A DNA stretch of 64,000 bases from Alcaligenes sp. SDU_A2 (GTDB taxonomy: Bacteria; Pseudomonadota; Gammaproteobacteria; Burkholderiales; Burkholderiaceae_B): contig NZ_CP151273.1 in assembly GCF_038237375.1 (NCBI RefSeq), positions 434,001 to 498,000 on the forward strand, read 5' to 3'. The notes beneath the pieces are model-generated. The model was not told the origin of the DNA, did no database searches, and saw only the letters and a list, made by a program, of their open reading frames with translations. This document shows, piece by piece, positions 1 to 9,455 of this stretch. How positions within the stretch are numbered: the stretch's first letter is position 1; the number at the start of each line of letters is the position of its first letter. The position numbers were made by a program, and so were the translations under genes.

Positions 1-183
1 GGCTACAGCCAGCATGCAGGTATGGTGATTGTGGCCGATGGCAGCGAACAGGCCGCCGCCCGCCTGAAGCGCGTATTGATCAACGACTGCGCCAGCGGCG
101 TGATGCGTCATGCCGATGCCGGTTACGATCTGGCCATCAAGACGGCCCGGGATTTTGGGCTGAATCTGCCTATGATTACCTAA
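1..183 (+). CDS. hutU: Urocanate hydratase, C-terminal end (partial)
   Basis: The window opens inside a reading frame that ends at a TAA at 181-183. The 60 visible residues begin GYSQHAGMV and end [10 protein letters not shown], which I recognise as the carboxyl end of urocanase. The family converts urocanate to 4-imidazolone-5-propionate with a tightly bound NAD+, the second step of histidine breakdown. hutH follows after 21 bases on the same strand, the usual hutU-hutH order. The NAD-binding and catalytic parts lie upstream of the window, so intactness cannot be judged. Confidence 0.93.
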   Translation, partial: GYSQHAGMVIVADGSEQAAARLKRVLINDCASGVMRHADAGYDLAIKTARDFGLNLPMIT

Positions 184-204
184 GCATTCAGGACAGAATG
201 GACC

Positions 205-1740
205 ATGAGCCACACCATTGAGATTTCTCCCGGCGCGTTGACGCTTGAGCAATTGCGCCGCATCTGGCAGGAGCCGGTAACGCTGAGCCTGCCGCCCGGC
301 GCGATTGAGGCGATGGCGGCGTCCTCGGCCATCGTGCACAAGATCATACGCGCAGGCCTGCCTGCCTATGGCATCAATACCGGTTTTGGCAAACTGGCGC
401 AGCACCGCATTGCGGACCAGGATCTGGAGCAATTGCAGAAAAACCTGATCCTGTCGCATTCGGTGGGGGTGGGGCAGCCGCTGGCCGACCCGGTCGTGCG
501 TTTGCTGATGGCCATGAAGGTGGCCAGCCTGGCGCGTGGCTTTTCCGGCATACGTCCCGAGGTGGTCACCACCTTGCTGGCCATTTTGAACGCAGGCATT
601 GTGCCGTTCATCCCGGTCAAGGGATCGGTCGGTGCCTCGGGTGATCTGGCCCCTTTGTCGCACATGACCCTGACCTTGATCGGGCAGGGGCAGGCGCGCT
701 ACCAGGGGCAATGGATGGACGCTGCCCAGGCGCTGCGCGAAGCGGGCATATCGCCCATTGTGCTGGCGGCCAAGGAAGGTCTGGCGCTGATCAACGGCAC
801 TCAGGTGTCCACCGCCCTGACCTTACATGGTCTGTTTCGCGCCCAGACCGTGTTTCGTAATGCCATTCTGGCCGGTGCCTTGAGCGTGGACGCGGCCAAG
901 GGCAGCGATGCGCCATTTGATCCGCGCATCCATCAGGTGCGCGGCCAGCCGGGGCAGATCTATGCGGCCCGTTTGTATCGGGCTTTGCTGGAAGGCAGCC
1001 AGATACGGCAATCACATGTGGATAACGACACAAAGGTGCAGGACCCGTACAGTTTGCGCTGTCAGCCGCAGGTCATGGGGGCTGTGCAGGATTTGATCGA
1101 GCAGGCCGGCCGCACCTTGCTGATCGAAGCCAATGCCGTCACCGACAACCCTCTGGTGTTTCCGGGGCAGGACGGTCAGCCGGATCAGGTCTTGTCCGGG
1201 GGCAATTTTCACGCCGAACCAGTAGCCTTTGCGGCTGATACCCTGGCGCTGGCAATTGCCGAGATCGGCGCGCTGGCCGAACGGCGCGTTGCCTTGCTGA
1301 TCGATGCCAGTATTTCCGGTCTGCCGCCTTTTCTGGTGCCGTCGGCCGGCTTGAATTCCGGTTTCATGATTGCGCATGTCACGGCGGCGGCCCTGGCTTC
1401 GGAAAACAAATCGCTGGCGCATCCGGCCAGTGTGGACAGCCTGCCCACGTCCGCCAATCAGGAGGACCATGTCAGCATGGCGACCTTTGCCGGCCGTCGC
1501 CTGGAGGATATGGCGCAGAATACGGCGGCCATTGTGGCGATTGAACTGTTGTGCGCGGCGCAAGGCATCGATTTCCATGCGCCGCTGCGCACGTCCAGCC
1601 GTTTGCAGAAAGTGCAGGAAGCGATTCGTGCCGCCGTGCCTTTTTACGAGCAGGACCGCTATCTGGCTCCGGACATCGAGGCGCTGCGGGTGCGGGTGCT
1701 CGATGAAAGCCTGATCCAGACAGCGGCCGACCTGTTCTAG
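205..1740 (+). CDS. hutH: Histidine ammonia-lyase
   Basis: 511 residues, the normal length for HutH. The enzyme removes ammonia from L-histidine to give urocanate, the entry step of the Hut pathway, in the cytosol. The Ala-Ser-Gly triad that cyclises to the MIO electrophile is at about residues 144-146 in [12 protein letters not shown]. The family stretch NGTQVSTAL and the C-terminal [10 protein letters not shown] segment are also present. The ATG at 205 has a weak AGGAC upstream and lies 21 bases after hutU, so the two genes are probably co-transcribed. The 3' end faces hutF, with only 38 bases between the stops and no convincing terminator. Confidence 0.96.
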   Translation: MSHTIEISPGALTLEQLRRIWQEPVTLSLPPGAIEAMAASSAIVHKIIRAGLPAYGINTGFGKLAQHRIADQDLEQLQKNLILSHSVGVGQPLADPVVRLLMAMKVASLARGFSGIRPEVVTTLLAILNAGIVPFIPVKGSVGASGDLAPLSHMTLTLIGQGQARYQGQWMDAAQALREAGISPIVLAAKEGLALINGTQVSTALTLHGLFRAQTVFRNAILAGALSVDAAKGSDAPFDPRIHQVRGQPGQIYAARLYRALLEGSQIRQSHVDNDTKVQDPYSLRCQPQVMGAVQDLIEQAGRTLLIEANAVTDNPLVFPGQDGQPDQVLSGGNFHAEPVAFAADTLALAIAEIGALAERRVALLIDASISGLPPFLVPSAGLNSGFMIAHVTAAALASENKSLAHPASVDSLPTSANQEDHVSMATFAGRRLEDMAQNTAAIVAIELLCAAQGIDFHAPLRTSSRLQKVQEAIRAAVPFYEQDRYLAPDIEALRVRVLDESLIQTAADLF

Positions 1741-1778
1741 GGTAGCGTTTGCATCCAGAACCGGTTTGACGACAGGAA

Positions 1779-3200
1779 TTAAGCGCGGCGCTGCAGGCTT
1801 GCCAGAGCCTGCCGGTAGGCCGCAAAGGCCTGTTCTTCCAGGGGGTGCCGTCCGTCTTGCACGCAGGCCGTTCCGCTGACGAACACATCGCGGATCGGGT
1901 TGGCATGGGCGCGTTCGGTAAAGACCAGCGCCGACAGCCAGTGTCGGCTGTCCAGTCCGGCCAGAATCGGGTGTTCCAGATCCAGTACCATCAGGTCGGC
2001 CTGCCGGCCGGGAGCCAGTTCGCCGCAGCGGCGGCCCGAGGCTTGCGCGCCCCCGTGGGCGGCGGTATCGAACAGATGATCCGCCACAGAAGGCTGTGCG
2101 GCGTTGGCCAACACGTTGCGCTGGCGGCGTAGCAAACGCTGGCCGTACTCCAGCAGGCGCAGCTCGGAGCGCCAGTCTACGCAGATATGGCTGTCCGAGC
2201 CTATGCCCAGGCGGCCGCCTTCGTCCAGAAATGCGGCAGCGGGGAACAGGCCGTCACCCAGATTGGCTTCCGTGCTGGGGCACAGGCCGGCTACGGCACC
2301 GCTGCGCACGATACGCTGACGCTCCTGGTCGCTGATGTGCGTGGCATGTACCAGGCACCAGCGTTCGTTGACGTCGAAATGGTCATGCAGAAAATCGACC
2401 GGCCCGCAGCCGTGTTCTTGTCGGCAGGCATCGACCTCGCCGGTTTGTTCGGCAATATGGATATGAATGGAGCGGCAGTGGGGCAGGTGACGCAGCCCGC
2501 GCAGCAGCGTATCCAGCGATGACACGGTGACCGCGCGCAGCGAATGCGGAGCCACGCCGTAGTGCCGGTCCTGGTCGGCGGGGTGGCTGGCTTGCAGGGA
2601 TTCCAGCAGATGCAGCAATTGTGTGGGACTGTTCAGAAAGCGTTTTTGATCATCGCGCGCAGCGACCGCGCCGAAGTTGCTGTACTGATACAGCACGGGC
2701 AGCAGCGTGATGGCCAGGCCGGTGCTGCGTGCGGCTTCCAGCACGCCTTGCGCCAGCGCCGTGGCGGGGCGGTAAGGGCGTCCGTCGCGCTGGTGGTGCA
2801 GATAGTGAAATTCGCACACGCTGGTATAGCCCGATTTCAGCATCTGGATGTACAGCCATTGGGCAATGGCGTGTGATTGTTCGGGCTCCAGGCGGGCGGC
2901 AAAGCGGTACATCAGTTCGCGCCAGCTCCAGAAGCTGTCCTGTCCCTGGCTGCGCCACTCGGCCTGACCGGCCATCGCGCTTTGAAAAGCATGGGAATGC
3001 AGGTTGGGCATGCCGCCAAGCACGGCTCCTTGCGCGGCGTACACCCGGCCTGCGGCTTGAATGTCGGTCGTGCCGGCGTGTGGGATCACATGGGTCAGGG
3101 TGCCTAGCGCATTCCAGCGCAGCAACACATTGGCCTGCCATTGACCCGCCAGCCGTGCCCAGGGGGCCAGAAGGGCATCGTGATGGCGCAGCAGGCTCAT
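1779..3200 (-). CDS. hutF: Formimidoylglutamate deiminase
   Basis: 473 residues from the chosen start. HutF is an amidohydrolase-superfamily metalloenzyme that deiminates N-formimino-L-glutamate to N-formyl-L-glutamate plus ammonia, so this organism uses the five-step Hut route that needs a deformylase. Metal-site and family motifs seen are [25 protein letters not shown] and [10 protein letters not shown]. The reading frame is open much further upstream, but that part is low-complexity read-through inside hutI. The ATG at 3200 overlaps the hutI stop as ATGA, a standard translational-coupling arrangement, and begins [13 protein letters not shown]. Third gene of a hutD-hutI-hutF operon. Confidence 0.93.
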   Translation of the reverse strand: MSLLRHHDALLAPWARLAGQWQANVLLRWNALGTLTHVIPHAGTTDIQAAGRVYAAQGAVLGGMPNLHSHAFQSAMAGQAEWRSQGQDSFWSWRELMYRFAARLEPEQSHAIAQWLYIQMLKSGYTSVCEFHYLHHQRDGRPYRPATALAQGVLEAARSTGLAITLLPVLYQYSNFGAVAARDDQKRFLNSPTQLLHLLESLQASHPADQDRHYGVAPHSLRAVTVSSLDTLLRGLRHLPHCRSIHIHIAEQTGEVDACRQEHGCGPVDFLHDHFDVNERWCLVHATHISDQERQRIVRSGAVAGLCPSTEANLGDGLFPAAAFLDEGGRLGIGSDSHICVDWRSELRLLEYGQRLLRRQRNVLANAAQPSVADHLFDTAAHGGAQASGRRCGELAPGRQADLMVLDLEHPILAGLDSRHWLSALVFTERAHANPIRDVFVSGTACVQDGRHPLEEQAFAAYRQALASLQRRA

Positions 3201-4426
3201 GATCTGTGCTTGCGCAGGTCGCGGCTGATACGGCCATGTTGCACAACCAGAGCGCAGCGCGGCAGGCCCAGCCAATACACCAGTTCGGCCAGGGACTGGA
3301 CATCCCAGGCCACGAAGTCGGCGCGCGCGCCGGGTGTCAGTGTGCCGGTAATGTCGGGGTCGCCCAGTGCCAGTGCCGCGTGGCGGGTGACGCCGGCCAG
3401 TGCTTCGGGCACGGTCAGGCGAAACAAGGTGCACGCCATATTCAGCATCAGCAGCAGCGAGGTACAGGGCGAGGTGCCGGGGTTGCTGTCTGTGGACAGG
3501 GCCATAGGCACGCCATAGCGGCGCAGTAGGGCGATGGGTGGGCGCTGCTGTTCGCGCAGAAAGTAAAAGGCTCCGGGCAGCAGCACGGCCACGGTACCGG
3601 CCTGTTTCATGGCCCGAACGCCGGACTCGTCCAGAAATTCCAGATGATCGGTGGACAAGGCGTGGTAGCGGGTGGCCAGAATGCTGCCGCCCAGGTTGGA
3701 GAGCTGTTCGGCATGCATCTTGACGGGCAGGCCCAGAGCCTGCGCGGTCTGCAGAACCCGCTCGGACTGGCCCAGGTCAAAGCCGATGCGTTCGCAAAAC
3801 ACATCCACGGCGTCGATCAGGCCTTCCTGCGCCAGGGCGGGCATCATGTCCTGGCACACCCGATCCAGATAGTGGTCGGGGCGTCCGGCGTATTCCGGCG
3901 GCAGCGCATGGGCCCCCAGAAACGTAGTGCGCACGGTGACCGGACGCAGCTCGCCCAGGCGGCGCGCTACGCGCAACATCTTGCGTTCGCTGTCGGTATC
4001 CAGACCGTAGCCGGACTTGATTTCGATGGCGGTAACCCCTTCGTCCAACAGGGCGTCCAGGCGGCGCAGGGACTGCGCCAGCAAGGCGTCGTCGTCCAGT
4101 GCGCGGGTGGCCTTTACCGAAGAAACAATCCCCCCTCCCTGGCGGGCGATGTCCTCGTACGACACGCCTGCCAGCCGCTGGGCGAACTCGTGGGCGCGGT
4201 CGCCGCCGTAGACCAGATGAGTATGGCAGTCGATAAGGCCGGGCGTGACCCAGCGACCGTCCAGCTCGTGTGTCTGTGCGGGGCGGCTCCAGCGTTCGGG
4301 CAGTTGCGCGCGTGGACCCAGCCAGGCAATGCGCCCGTCCTGTTCGACCAGGCAGGCATCATCAATCGTGTTGGCCGGATCAGCATCGGGGGCCAGGCGC
4401 AGGCGGGTCCACAGTGTGTAGCTCAT
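3197..4426 (-). CDS. hutI: Imidazolonepropionase
   Basis: 409 residues, normal for HutI. It hydrolyses 4-imidazolone-5-propionate to N-formimino-L-glutamate, step three of histidine degradation. The amidohydrolase signature [16 protein letters not shown] is followed by [13 protein letters not shown]. The KMHAEQLSN segment and [10 protein letters not shown] supply the later metal-site residues. I chose the ATG at 4426 (MSYTLW) because GGAG sits five bases upstream. An in-frame ATG at 4450 would add eight residues and overlap hutD. hutD precedes it by 10 bases and hutF overlaps its stop by four, so the three genes form one operon. Confidence 0.94.
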   Translation of the reverse strand: MSYTLWTRLRLAPDADPANTIDDACLVEQDGRIAWLGPRAQLPERWSRPAQTHELDGRWVTPGLIDCHTHLVYGGDRAHEFAQRLAGVSYEDIARQGGGIVSSVKATRALDDDALLAQSLRRLDALLDEGVTAIEIKSGYGLDTDSERKMLRVARRLGELRPVTVRTTFLGAHALPPEYAGRPDHYLDRVCQDMMPALAQEGLIDAVDVFCERIGFDLGQSERVLQTAQALGLPVKMHAEQLSNLGGSILATRYHALSTDHLEFLDESGVRAMKQAGTVAVLLPGAFYFLREQQRPPIALLRRYGVPMALSTDSNPGTSPCTSLLLMLNMACTLFRLTVPEALAGVTRHAALALGDPDITGTLTPGARADFVAWDVQSLAELVYWLGLPRCALVVQHGRISRDLRKHRS

Positions 4427-4436
4427 GTCGGCTCCA

Positions 4437-5048
4437 TCAGGAGGGGGCATCGATGGCTGCGTGTACCAGAGCGGCTGGCGTCGTGTCGGTCAGGCAGCGC
4501 AGTCGTACCGGGGCGCTGCATTCCGCCACCAAGGCCTGGCCGGCGCTCAGACGCCAATCGTGTCCGTCCAACTGTAGCTGATAACGGCCTTGCGCCGCGT
4601 ACAGCACATGAAAGCCGCTGTTCAGCGTGGCGCTGGATTTGTCCGAGCCATGCCAAGCGTGCAGGCGGCCCTGGGCCCGTCCGCGCCGCAACATCAGGTT
4701 CAGATCCAGTACACAACCCTGTGGCTGGGAGCGCATGCTGGCTTCGCCAGCAAAGGTGTATGGCTCCAGGGGAAGGAGCGTGTGGGTGCTGTTTTGCTCG
4801 TTGTCGTGCAAGAGCATGCTCTTGCCTTCAATCAGCACGATGTGTCTGTCTACCCCAGGGAAAAGAGAAAACTGTCCCGGGCCGGAAACCAGCGCAAGGC
4901 TGATGCGCCAGTCAAAATCGGCGAATCCGGCACCGGGCGGGTGGCAAGCGATTTCGCGCAGTGAACCGCCGCCATTTTTCCAGGGCTGCTCGGGCAGGGT
5001 GTTGACCTGTAGCAGTTGAGCCCGGCAGGCGGAAGAAGAATGACGCAT
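4437..5048 (-). CDS. hutD: HutD family protein
   Basis: 203 residues of the HutD family, a cupin-like fold found in many proteobacterial hut operons. The start of the conserved domain is visible as [12 protein letters not shown] and FDWRISLA. Family members are thought to limit excessive hut expression, perhaps by binding a pathway metabolite; no catalytic reaction is established. It is the first gene of the hutD-hutI-hutF operon. The ATG at 5048 lies 26 bases from a near-perfect HutC-type palindrome. The function here rests on family and context only. Confidence 0.88.
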   Translation of the reverse strand: MRHSSSACRAQLLQVNTLPEQPWKNGGGSLREIACHPPGAGFADFDWRISLALVSGPGQFSLFPGVDRHIVLIEGKSMLLHDNEQNSTHTLLPLEPYTFAGEASMRSQPQGCVLDLNLMLRRGRAQGRLHAWHGSDKSSATLNSGFHVLYAAQGRYQLQLDGHDWRLSAGQALVAECSAPVRLRCLTDTTPAALVHAAIDAPS

Positions 5049-5073
5049 GGCGAACAGACTCCACAGAACAGAA

Positions 5074-5087
5074 ATTGTCTAGACAAT
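5074..5087. promoter_or_regulatory. HutC-type operator upstream of hutD
   Basis: A perfect 14-base palindrome, ATTGTCTAGACAAT. It closely resembles the TTGTnTAnACAA core bound by HutC, the GntR-family repressor released by urocanate. It lies 26 bases from the hutD start, where a repressor would block the hutDIF promoter. hutC itself is not in the window and may lie upstream of hutU. Confidence 0.75.
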
Positions 5088-5378
5088 AAGCTAATCTAAT
5101 CGCAACCCCGTTTCCGCTCAATCTCCTGCCTGCCGACAGGCGGGGTTTTCAGGGTAAATCCCAGGGTGGCACGCCTGTGGCCCTTGCGCTGCAAGCCGCT
5201 TGGTGGCAAGGTAGAGCAAGCCCTCCGGTCCCGGAGACGCATCAAAATGCTCAAGATCAGCGCCGCGTTGCGCCAAACGATGCAAGATGGCGGCTTTATC
5301 GCTTATCTTGCGATAATCTACAAACCTAAAGTTTGTCTGTGAAGTTTTAATCGTTCTATTTCAGGACTGTTCCGCACC
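5088..5378. promoter_or_regulatory. Gene-free stretch with hairpin and paired palindromes
   Basis: No coding region is visible between the hutD operator and the aminotransferase. It holds a hairpin at 5125-5144 (8-bp stem with one G-U pair, loop CCGA) and a small GC-rich hairpin near 5222-5235. Two adjacent inverted repeats follow: TTATCGC/GCGATAA at 5296-5302 and 5310-5316, then ACAAAC/GTTTGT at 5320-5325 and 5331-5336. The last pair ends 42 bases before the aminotransferase ATG and is placed like an operator. I do not recognise a riboswitch class or the regulator. Confidence 0.45.
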
Positions 5379-6575
5379 ATGGATTCCCTTTCCCAGCCTT
5401 TTACCTTTTCCCAGCGCGCCCAGAAACTGACCGGCTCTGCGATTCGTGAAATTCTCAAAGTCACTGCGCGGCCCGAGATTATTTCCTTTGCGGGCGGCCT
5501 GCCTACGCCGGCCGGCTTTCCTGTCGAAGAAATTCATCGCGCGTTCGACAAGGTACTAAGCGAACAGGGGCGGGTGGCGCTGCAGTACGCCACGACCGAA
5601 GGCTATCTGCCGCTGCGCCAGTGGCTGGCCGACCAGATGACGGCCGAGGGCGATGTCGTCAGCCCGGACGAAGTCCTTCTGGTCAACGGCTCGCAGCAGG
5701 CGCTGGACATGCTGGGCAAGCTGTTCATCGATGAAGGCAGCAAGGTGCTGGTGGAATCTCCCACCTATCTGGGTGCTTTGCAGGCGTTCTCGCTGTACGA
5801 GCCGTCCTACACCTCCATTCCTACGGACGAACAAGGCATGTTGCCCGAGTATGTGTCCTCGCCCGAAGCGGCGGGTGCCCGCATGCTGTATGCATTGCCC
5901 AATTTCCAGAACCCCACCGGCCTGCGTTTGGCGCTGGAACGCCGTCAGGAACTGGTGGAGCGCTGTGCCGCGGCCCGCATCCCCATTATCGAAGACGACC
6001 CGTACGGCGAACTTCGCTACGCGGGCGAACGCCTGCCCAGCCTGCTGTCGCTGGGCCGCAAAGCCGGTGCCACGGTGGTGCGCCTGGGCACGTTCTCGAA
6101 AGTGCTGGCTCCTGGCCTGCGCCTGGGCTATATCGTTGCGCCGCGCGCCATTATCGACAAGCTGGTGCAAGTGAAACAGGCGACCGATCTGCATACCTCT
6201 ACCTTGACGCAGATGGCCGTCTACGAAGTCGTGCGCACCGGCTTTTTGGACAAACACCTGCCGACGGTGCGCGATCTGTACCAGAAGCAGTGCGGCTATA
6301 TGCTGGACGCCATGCAACAGCATTTCCCCGCCAGCGCCAAGTGGACCCATCCCGAAGGCGGCATGTTCATCTGGGTGACGCTGCCCGAGCACATCGACGC
6401 GACCGTTCTGCTGCAAAAAGCCATCGACAAGCTGGTGGCCTTTGTGCCTGGCGAACCTTTCTACGCCGGTGCCGACGTCAAGCGCAACACGCTGCGCCTA
6501 AGCTTTGCGACCGTGCCCGAGGAAAAAATTCGCGAGGGCATCGCCATCTTGGGTAAACTCATCTCCGAAGCCTGA
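5379..6575 (+). CDS. PLP-dependent aminotransferase (fold type I, LysN/2-aminoadipate type)
   Basis: 398 residues. A class I/II aminotransferase of the group that includes LysN 2-aminoadipate transaminase and the aminotransferase domains of MocR regulators, but with no DNA-binding domain. Seen: FAGGLPTPAGFP near the N terminus, the substrate-loop YALPNFQNPTG, the PLP-contacting EDDPYGELRY, the Schiff-base lysine in GTFSKVLAPGLRLGY, and the C-terminal RLSFATVP. It transfers an amino group between an amino acid and a 2-oxo acid; the exact substrate cannot be read from sequence. A single-gene unit with possible operator palindromes upstream and a stable hairpin downstream. Confidence 0.88.
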   Translation: MDSLSQPFTFSQRAQKLTGSAIREILKVTARPEIISFAGGLPTPAGFPVEEIHRAFDKVLSEQGRVALQYATTEGYLPLRQWLADQMTAEGDVVSPDEVLLVNGSQQALDMLGKLFIDEGSKVLVESPTYLGALQAFSLYEPSYTSIPTDEQGMLPEYVSSPEAAGARMLYALPNFQNPTGLRLALERRQELVERCAAARIPIIEDDPYGELRYAGERLPSLLSLGRKAGATVVRLGTFSKVLAPGLRLGYIVAPRAIIDKLVQVKQATDLHTSTLTQMAVYEVVRTGFLDKHLPTVRDLYQKQCGYMLDAMQQHFPASAKWTHPEGGMFIWVTLPEHIDATVLLQKAIDKLVAFVPGEPFYAGADVKRNTLRLSFATVPEEKIREGIAILGKLISEA

Positions 6576-6696
6576 TTGCCGTGCCATGCATCTGTTTTGG
6601 CCATTGCGCGCCAGAACCGATGCGGATTCCAGGTGCATCAGCGCTGTCATTTTCCGGGGGCGGCCATGCCGGCTCCGGTTCGTAGCCCAAATCCAC

Positions 6697-6724
6697 GGCC
6701 TACCCTCCCTCTGGAGGGTAGGCC
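6697..6724 (+). terminator. Terminator-like hairpin after the aminotransferase gene
   Basis: A perfect 12-bp stem, GGCCTACCCTCC paired with its complement around a CTCT loop, lies between the aminotransferase stop and ubiA. No T-run follows, so it may act as a weak or Rho-assisted terminator or as an mRNA end stabiliser. Confidence 0.5.
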
Positions 6725-6769
6725 CGTTGTCGGCCTGTAGTTAACGCTGCTGGCTCAGGTTTTGCCGTC

Positions 6770-7714
6770 ATGACACCTCCACCCGCTTCCGATGCCTCGC
6801 GGCGTCCCGATCTTTCCGACATGCGCCCGGCCGACGACTGGGTGGCCCGGTATTTGCCTGCATCCTGGGGGCCGTATGCGCGCCTGTGCCGCCTGGATCG
6901 CCCGGTCGGCACCTGGCTGACCTTGCTGCCGGCTATTGCCGCGCTGGTGCAGGCGGCCGATGGCCTGCCTACCTTGTGGCGTCTGGTGATTTTTTCATTG
7001 GGTGCCTTGTTGATGCGCGGCATAGGCTGCTGTTTCAACGATATGGCCGACCGCAATTTCGATCATCAAGTCGAGCGCACGCGCTTTCGTCCTCTGACCA
7101 GCGGCCAGATCACCATGCGTCAGGCCGTGATATTCGTCATTGCGCAGATTGCGGTCTGCGCCTTGTTGCTGCTGGCGATCAACGAGTACAGCCGCTGGCT
7201 GGCGCTGGCGCTGTTCCCGATTGTCATGATCTACCCGCTGTGCAAGCGTTTTACCTACTGGCCGCAGGTCGTGCTGGGTATTTGTTTTAACTGGGGCATG
7301 TTGATGGCCTGGTCCGACACGCACAACATGGTGCCGTTCGGGGCGGTGTTGATGTGGGTGGGGGCCATTTTGTGGCAGGTGGGGTACGACTCCATCTATG
7401 CCTATATCGATGTGGCCGACGATACCAAGCTGGGCCTGCATTCGACGGCGCTGCGCTTTCGCCAGGCGGGCAAGGCCTGGATCAGCGGTTTTTATATTGC
7501 CGGCATGGCGTGCTGGCTCGTGGGCGGCTATCTGCTGAACGAGCGCATCCTGTATTACGTCGTCATGGCGATTATTGCTGCGCACCTGATCTGGCAGATG
7601 CGCCATTTCGATGTGCGCTACCCCGAGCGCGGACTGCGTTTGTTTCGCGCCAATATCTGGGTGGGCGTGCTGCTGGTTGTGGCGGCCTTGGCCGGCACAG
7701 TAAGCCTGGCATGA
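6770..7714 (+). CDS. ubiA: 4-hydroxybenzoate polyprenyltransferase
   Basis: 314 residues, slightly longer than the usual ~290 because of a hydrophilic N-terminal extension. UbiA is an integral membrane enzyme that attaches the polyprenyl tail to 4-hydroxybenzoate in ubiquinone synthesis. Both Asp-rich Mg-diphosphate motifs are visible: NDMADRNFDHQVERTRFRPL and YIDVADDTKLGLHS. Hydrophobic stretches consistent with about eight to nine membrane helices fill the rest. Expressed from + between the aminotransferase and an antiporter gene 43 bases downstream. The ubiquinone product would serve the respiratory chain whose oxidase is encoded further along the window. Confidence 0.92.
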   Translation: MTPPPASDASRRPDLSDMRPADDWVARYLPASWGPYARLCRLDRPVGTWLTLLPAIAALVQAADGLPTLWRLVIFSLGALLMRGIGCCFNDMADRNFDHQVERTRFRPLTSGQITMRQAVIFVIAQIAVCALLLLAINEYSRWLALALFPIVMIYPLCKRFTYWPQVVLGICFNWGMLMAWSDTHNMVPFGAVLMWVGAILWQVGYDSIYAYIDVADDTKLGLHSTALRFRQAGKAWISGFYIAGMACWLVGGYLLNERILYYVVMAIIAAHLIWQMRHFDVRYPERGLRLFRANIWVGVLLVVAALAGTVSLA

Positions 7715-7757
7715 TGCAGGCCCAACCGATTTCAATATTGCTATAAAGGTTTGAGTA

Positions 7758-9023
7758 ATGGCTACTCCACTCGAGATCGTTGCAACGGCGCTGTTTGCCA
7801 TCGCAATCATCCACACCTTCTCCGTTCCTGTTTTTGCCCGCTTGGCCAATAAAGGCGGCAGCCACGAAGGACTGTGGCACATGCTGGCCGAAGTCGAGGC
7901 GGTATTCGGCGTCTGGGCCTGCGTGCTGGTGGCCTATATGGCCGTGTTCCTGGATCTGGATTCGGCCATTCAATACCTGGAAAGCCGCAATTTCACCGAA
8001 CCTATGTTCGTGTTTGCCATCATGGTGGTCGCCGCCAGTCGACCCATCCTGGAGATGGTCAACAAGATCGTGGCAGTGCTGGCGCGTGCCTTGCCCATGT
8101 CGGACAAGATATCCACTTACCTGATCACCATGTCGGTGGTGCCCCTGGCCGGTTCGCTGATTACCGAACCGGCAGCCATGACGCTGGCGGCGTTGTTGCT
8201 GCGCAAGGAATACTTCCGACACCAGGGCCATGCCGGTTTCAAGTACCTGACGCTGGGCGTGTTGTTCGTGAATATTTCCATCGGCGGTGTCTTGACGGCC
8301 TATGCCGCACCGCCTGTCCTGATGGTAGCCAACACCTTTGGTTGGGACACCGCCTATATGGCCACGCATTTTGGCTGGCGCGCCGTGGTGGCGGTGTTTA
8401 TCAATGCTGGTCTGGCCACCTTCGTGTGCCGTAAGGCCTTGCTGGAAATGGGGCAGGGCGTAGAAGATACCCGGCAGGCGCAAAAAAATGTGCCGTTGTC
8501 GGTCATGCTCATTCATATCCTGTTCCTGGTGGCGATTGTGCTGGGCGCGCACCATCCCATCGTGTTCATGGCCTTGCTGATGCTGTTTATCGGCTATGCC
8601 CATGCCTACAAGCACTACCAGAACCCGTTGATGGTGCGCGAAGGCCTGATGGTAGGTTTCTTTCTGGCCGGTCTGGTGGTGTTGGGCGGTTTGCAGAAGT
8701 GGTGGCTGCAGGATCTGTTGGGCGGCTTGTCGCCCACGGTGCTGTTCTGGGGCTCCACGGCCTTGACGGCGATTACCGATAATGCCGCCCTGACGTATCT
8801 GGGTTCGTTGGTGGAAGGCACCAGTGATGTCTGGCGTTATATGCTGGTGGCCGGTGCCGTGACCGGCGGCGGCCTGACAGTGATTGCCAACGCGCCCAAT
8901 CCGGCCGGTTTTTCCATTCTGAAAGGCAATTTTCCGGATGGATCTATTTCTCCGGCACGCCTGCTGGCCAGCGCGGCCATTCCTACCCTGGTGGCGGCCA
9001 CGATGTTCTTGTTGCCTGTCTAG
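7758..9023 (+). CDS. Putative Na+/H+ antiporter (Na_H_antiport_2 family)
   Basis: 421 residues, almost entirely hydrophobic with about ten or more membrane segments. The sequence matches the family annotated as putative Na+/H+ antiporter: SVVPLAGSLITEPAAMT, AAPPVLMVANTFGWD, and the late TALTAITDNAALTYLG and VIANAPNPAGFSILK segments, the sort of polar breaks seen in ion-transporter folds. The physiological ion has not been firmly established for the family. Start ATG at 7758, 43 bases after ubiA. The gene runs to a TAG at 9023, followed by 179 bases without a gene. Confidence 0.82.
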   Translation: MATPLEIVATALFAIAIIHTFSVPVFARLANKGGSHEGLWHMLAEVEAVFGVWACVLVAYMAVFLDLDSAIQYLESRNFTEPMFVFAIMVVAASRPILEMVNKIVAVLARALPMSDKISTYLITMSVVPLAGSLITEPAAMTLAALLLRKEYFRHQGHAGFKYLTLGVLFVNISIGGVLTAYAAPPVLMVANTFGWDTAYMATHFGWRAVVAVFINAGLATFVCRKALLEMGQGVEDTRQAQKNVPLSVMLIHILFLVAIVLGAHHPIVFMALLMLFIGYAHAYKHYQNPLMVREGLMVGFFLAGLVVLGGLQKWWLQDLLGGLSPTVLFWGSTALTAITDNAALTYLGSLVEGTSDVWRYMLVAGAVTGGGLTVIANAPNPAGFSILKGNFPDGSISPARLLASAAIPTLVAATMFLLPV

Positions 9024-9202
9024 GGGGGCTCTGCTTGGGCCGGGGCCTGTGTCGATGAACAGTGCCACCGGCTTGCAAACGGGCTAAAATCACGGGCGCA
9101 GCGCCTGTTCTTTCAAGAACCGGGGAGTTTTGCACAGGCTCCTCAGACCCGCGTTGTTCATCACGAACTTTGTTTCAGATTTTTTTTAGTTAAGGTTGAG
9201 TC

Positions 9203-9448
9203 GTGCCTATTTATTCGTACAAATGCAGCGCGTGCCACTACGAAAAAGATGTGTTGCAGAAAATGTCGGACCCCGTTCTGGAGGTCTGTCCCGAGTGTGG
9301 TCAGTCGTCCTTTAGCAAACAGGTGACGGCGGCAGGATTCCAGCTCAAAGGCTCGGGCTGGTATGTAACCGATTTCCGTAATCAGGGCGGCAGCAAGCCG
9401 TCCGACAGCAAACCGGCCGATAGCGGTTCTTCCTCTAGCTCCAGTTGA
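9203..9448 (+). CDS. FmdB-family zinc ribbon protein
   Basis: 81 residues starting at a GTG with AAGG upstream. The N-terminal half is a zinc ribbon with two CxxC knuckles, CSAC at residues 8-11 and CPEC at about 29-32, typical of the FmdB/YhfH-like family. The C-terminal tail is rich in Ser, Lys and Asp and ends in a run of serines, a common disordered tail in this family. Function is not defined; members have been linked to formamidase gene regulation and to small nucleic-acid-binding proteins. The next gene, a DUF502 membrane protein, begins 8 bases later, a common betaproteobacterial pair. Confidence 0.88.
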   Translation: MPIYSYKCSACHYEKDVLQKMSDPVLEVCPECGQSSFSKQVTAAGFQLKGSGWYVTDFRNQGGSKPSDSKPADSGSSSSSS

Positions 9449-9455
9449 TCGTTCC

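Noticed and set aside
3201-3434. N-terminal extension of hutF
   Set aside because: The extra residues are read-through of the hutI 3' end; the ATGA overlap at 3197-3200 gives a natural start.
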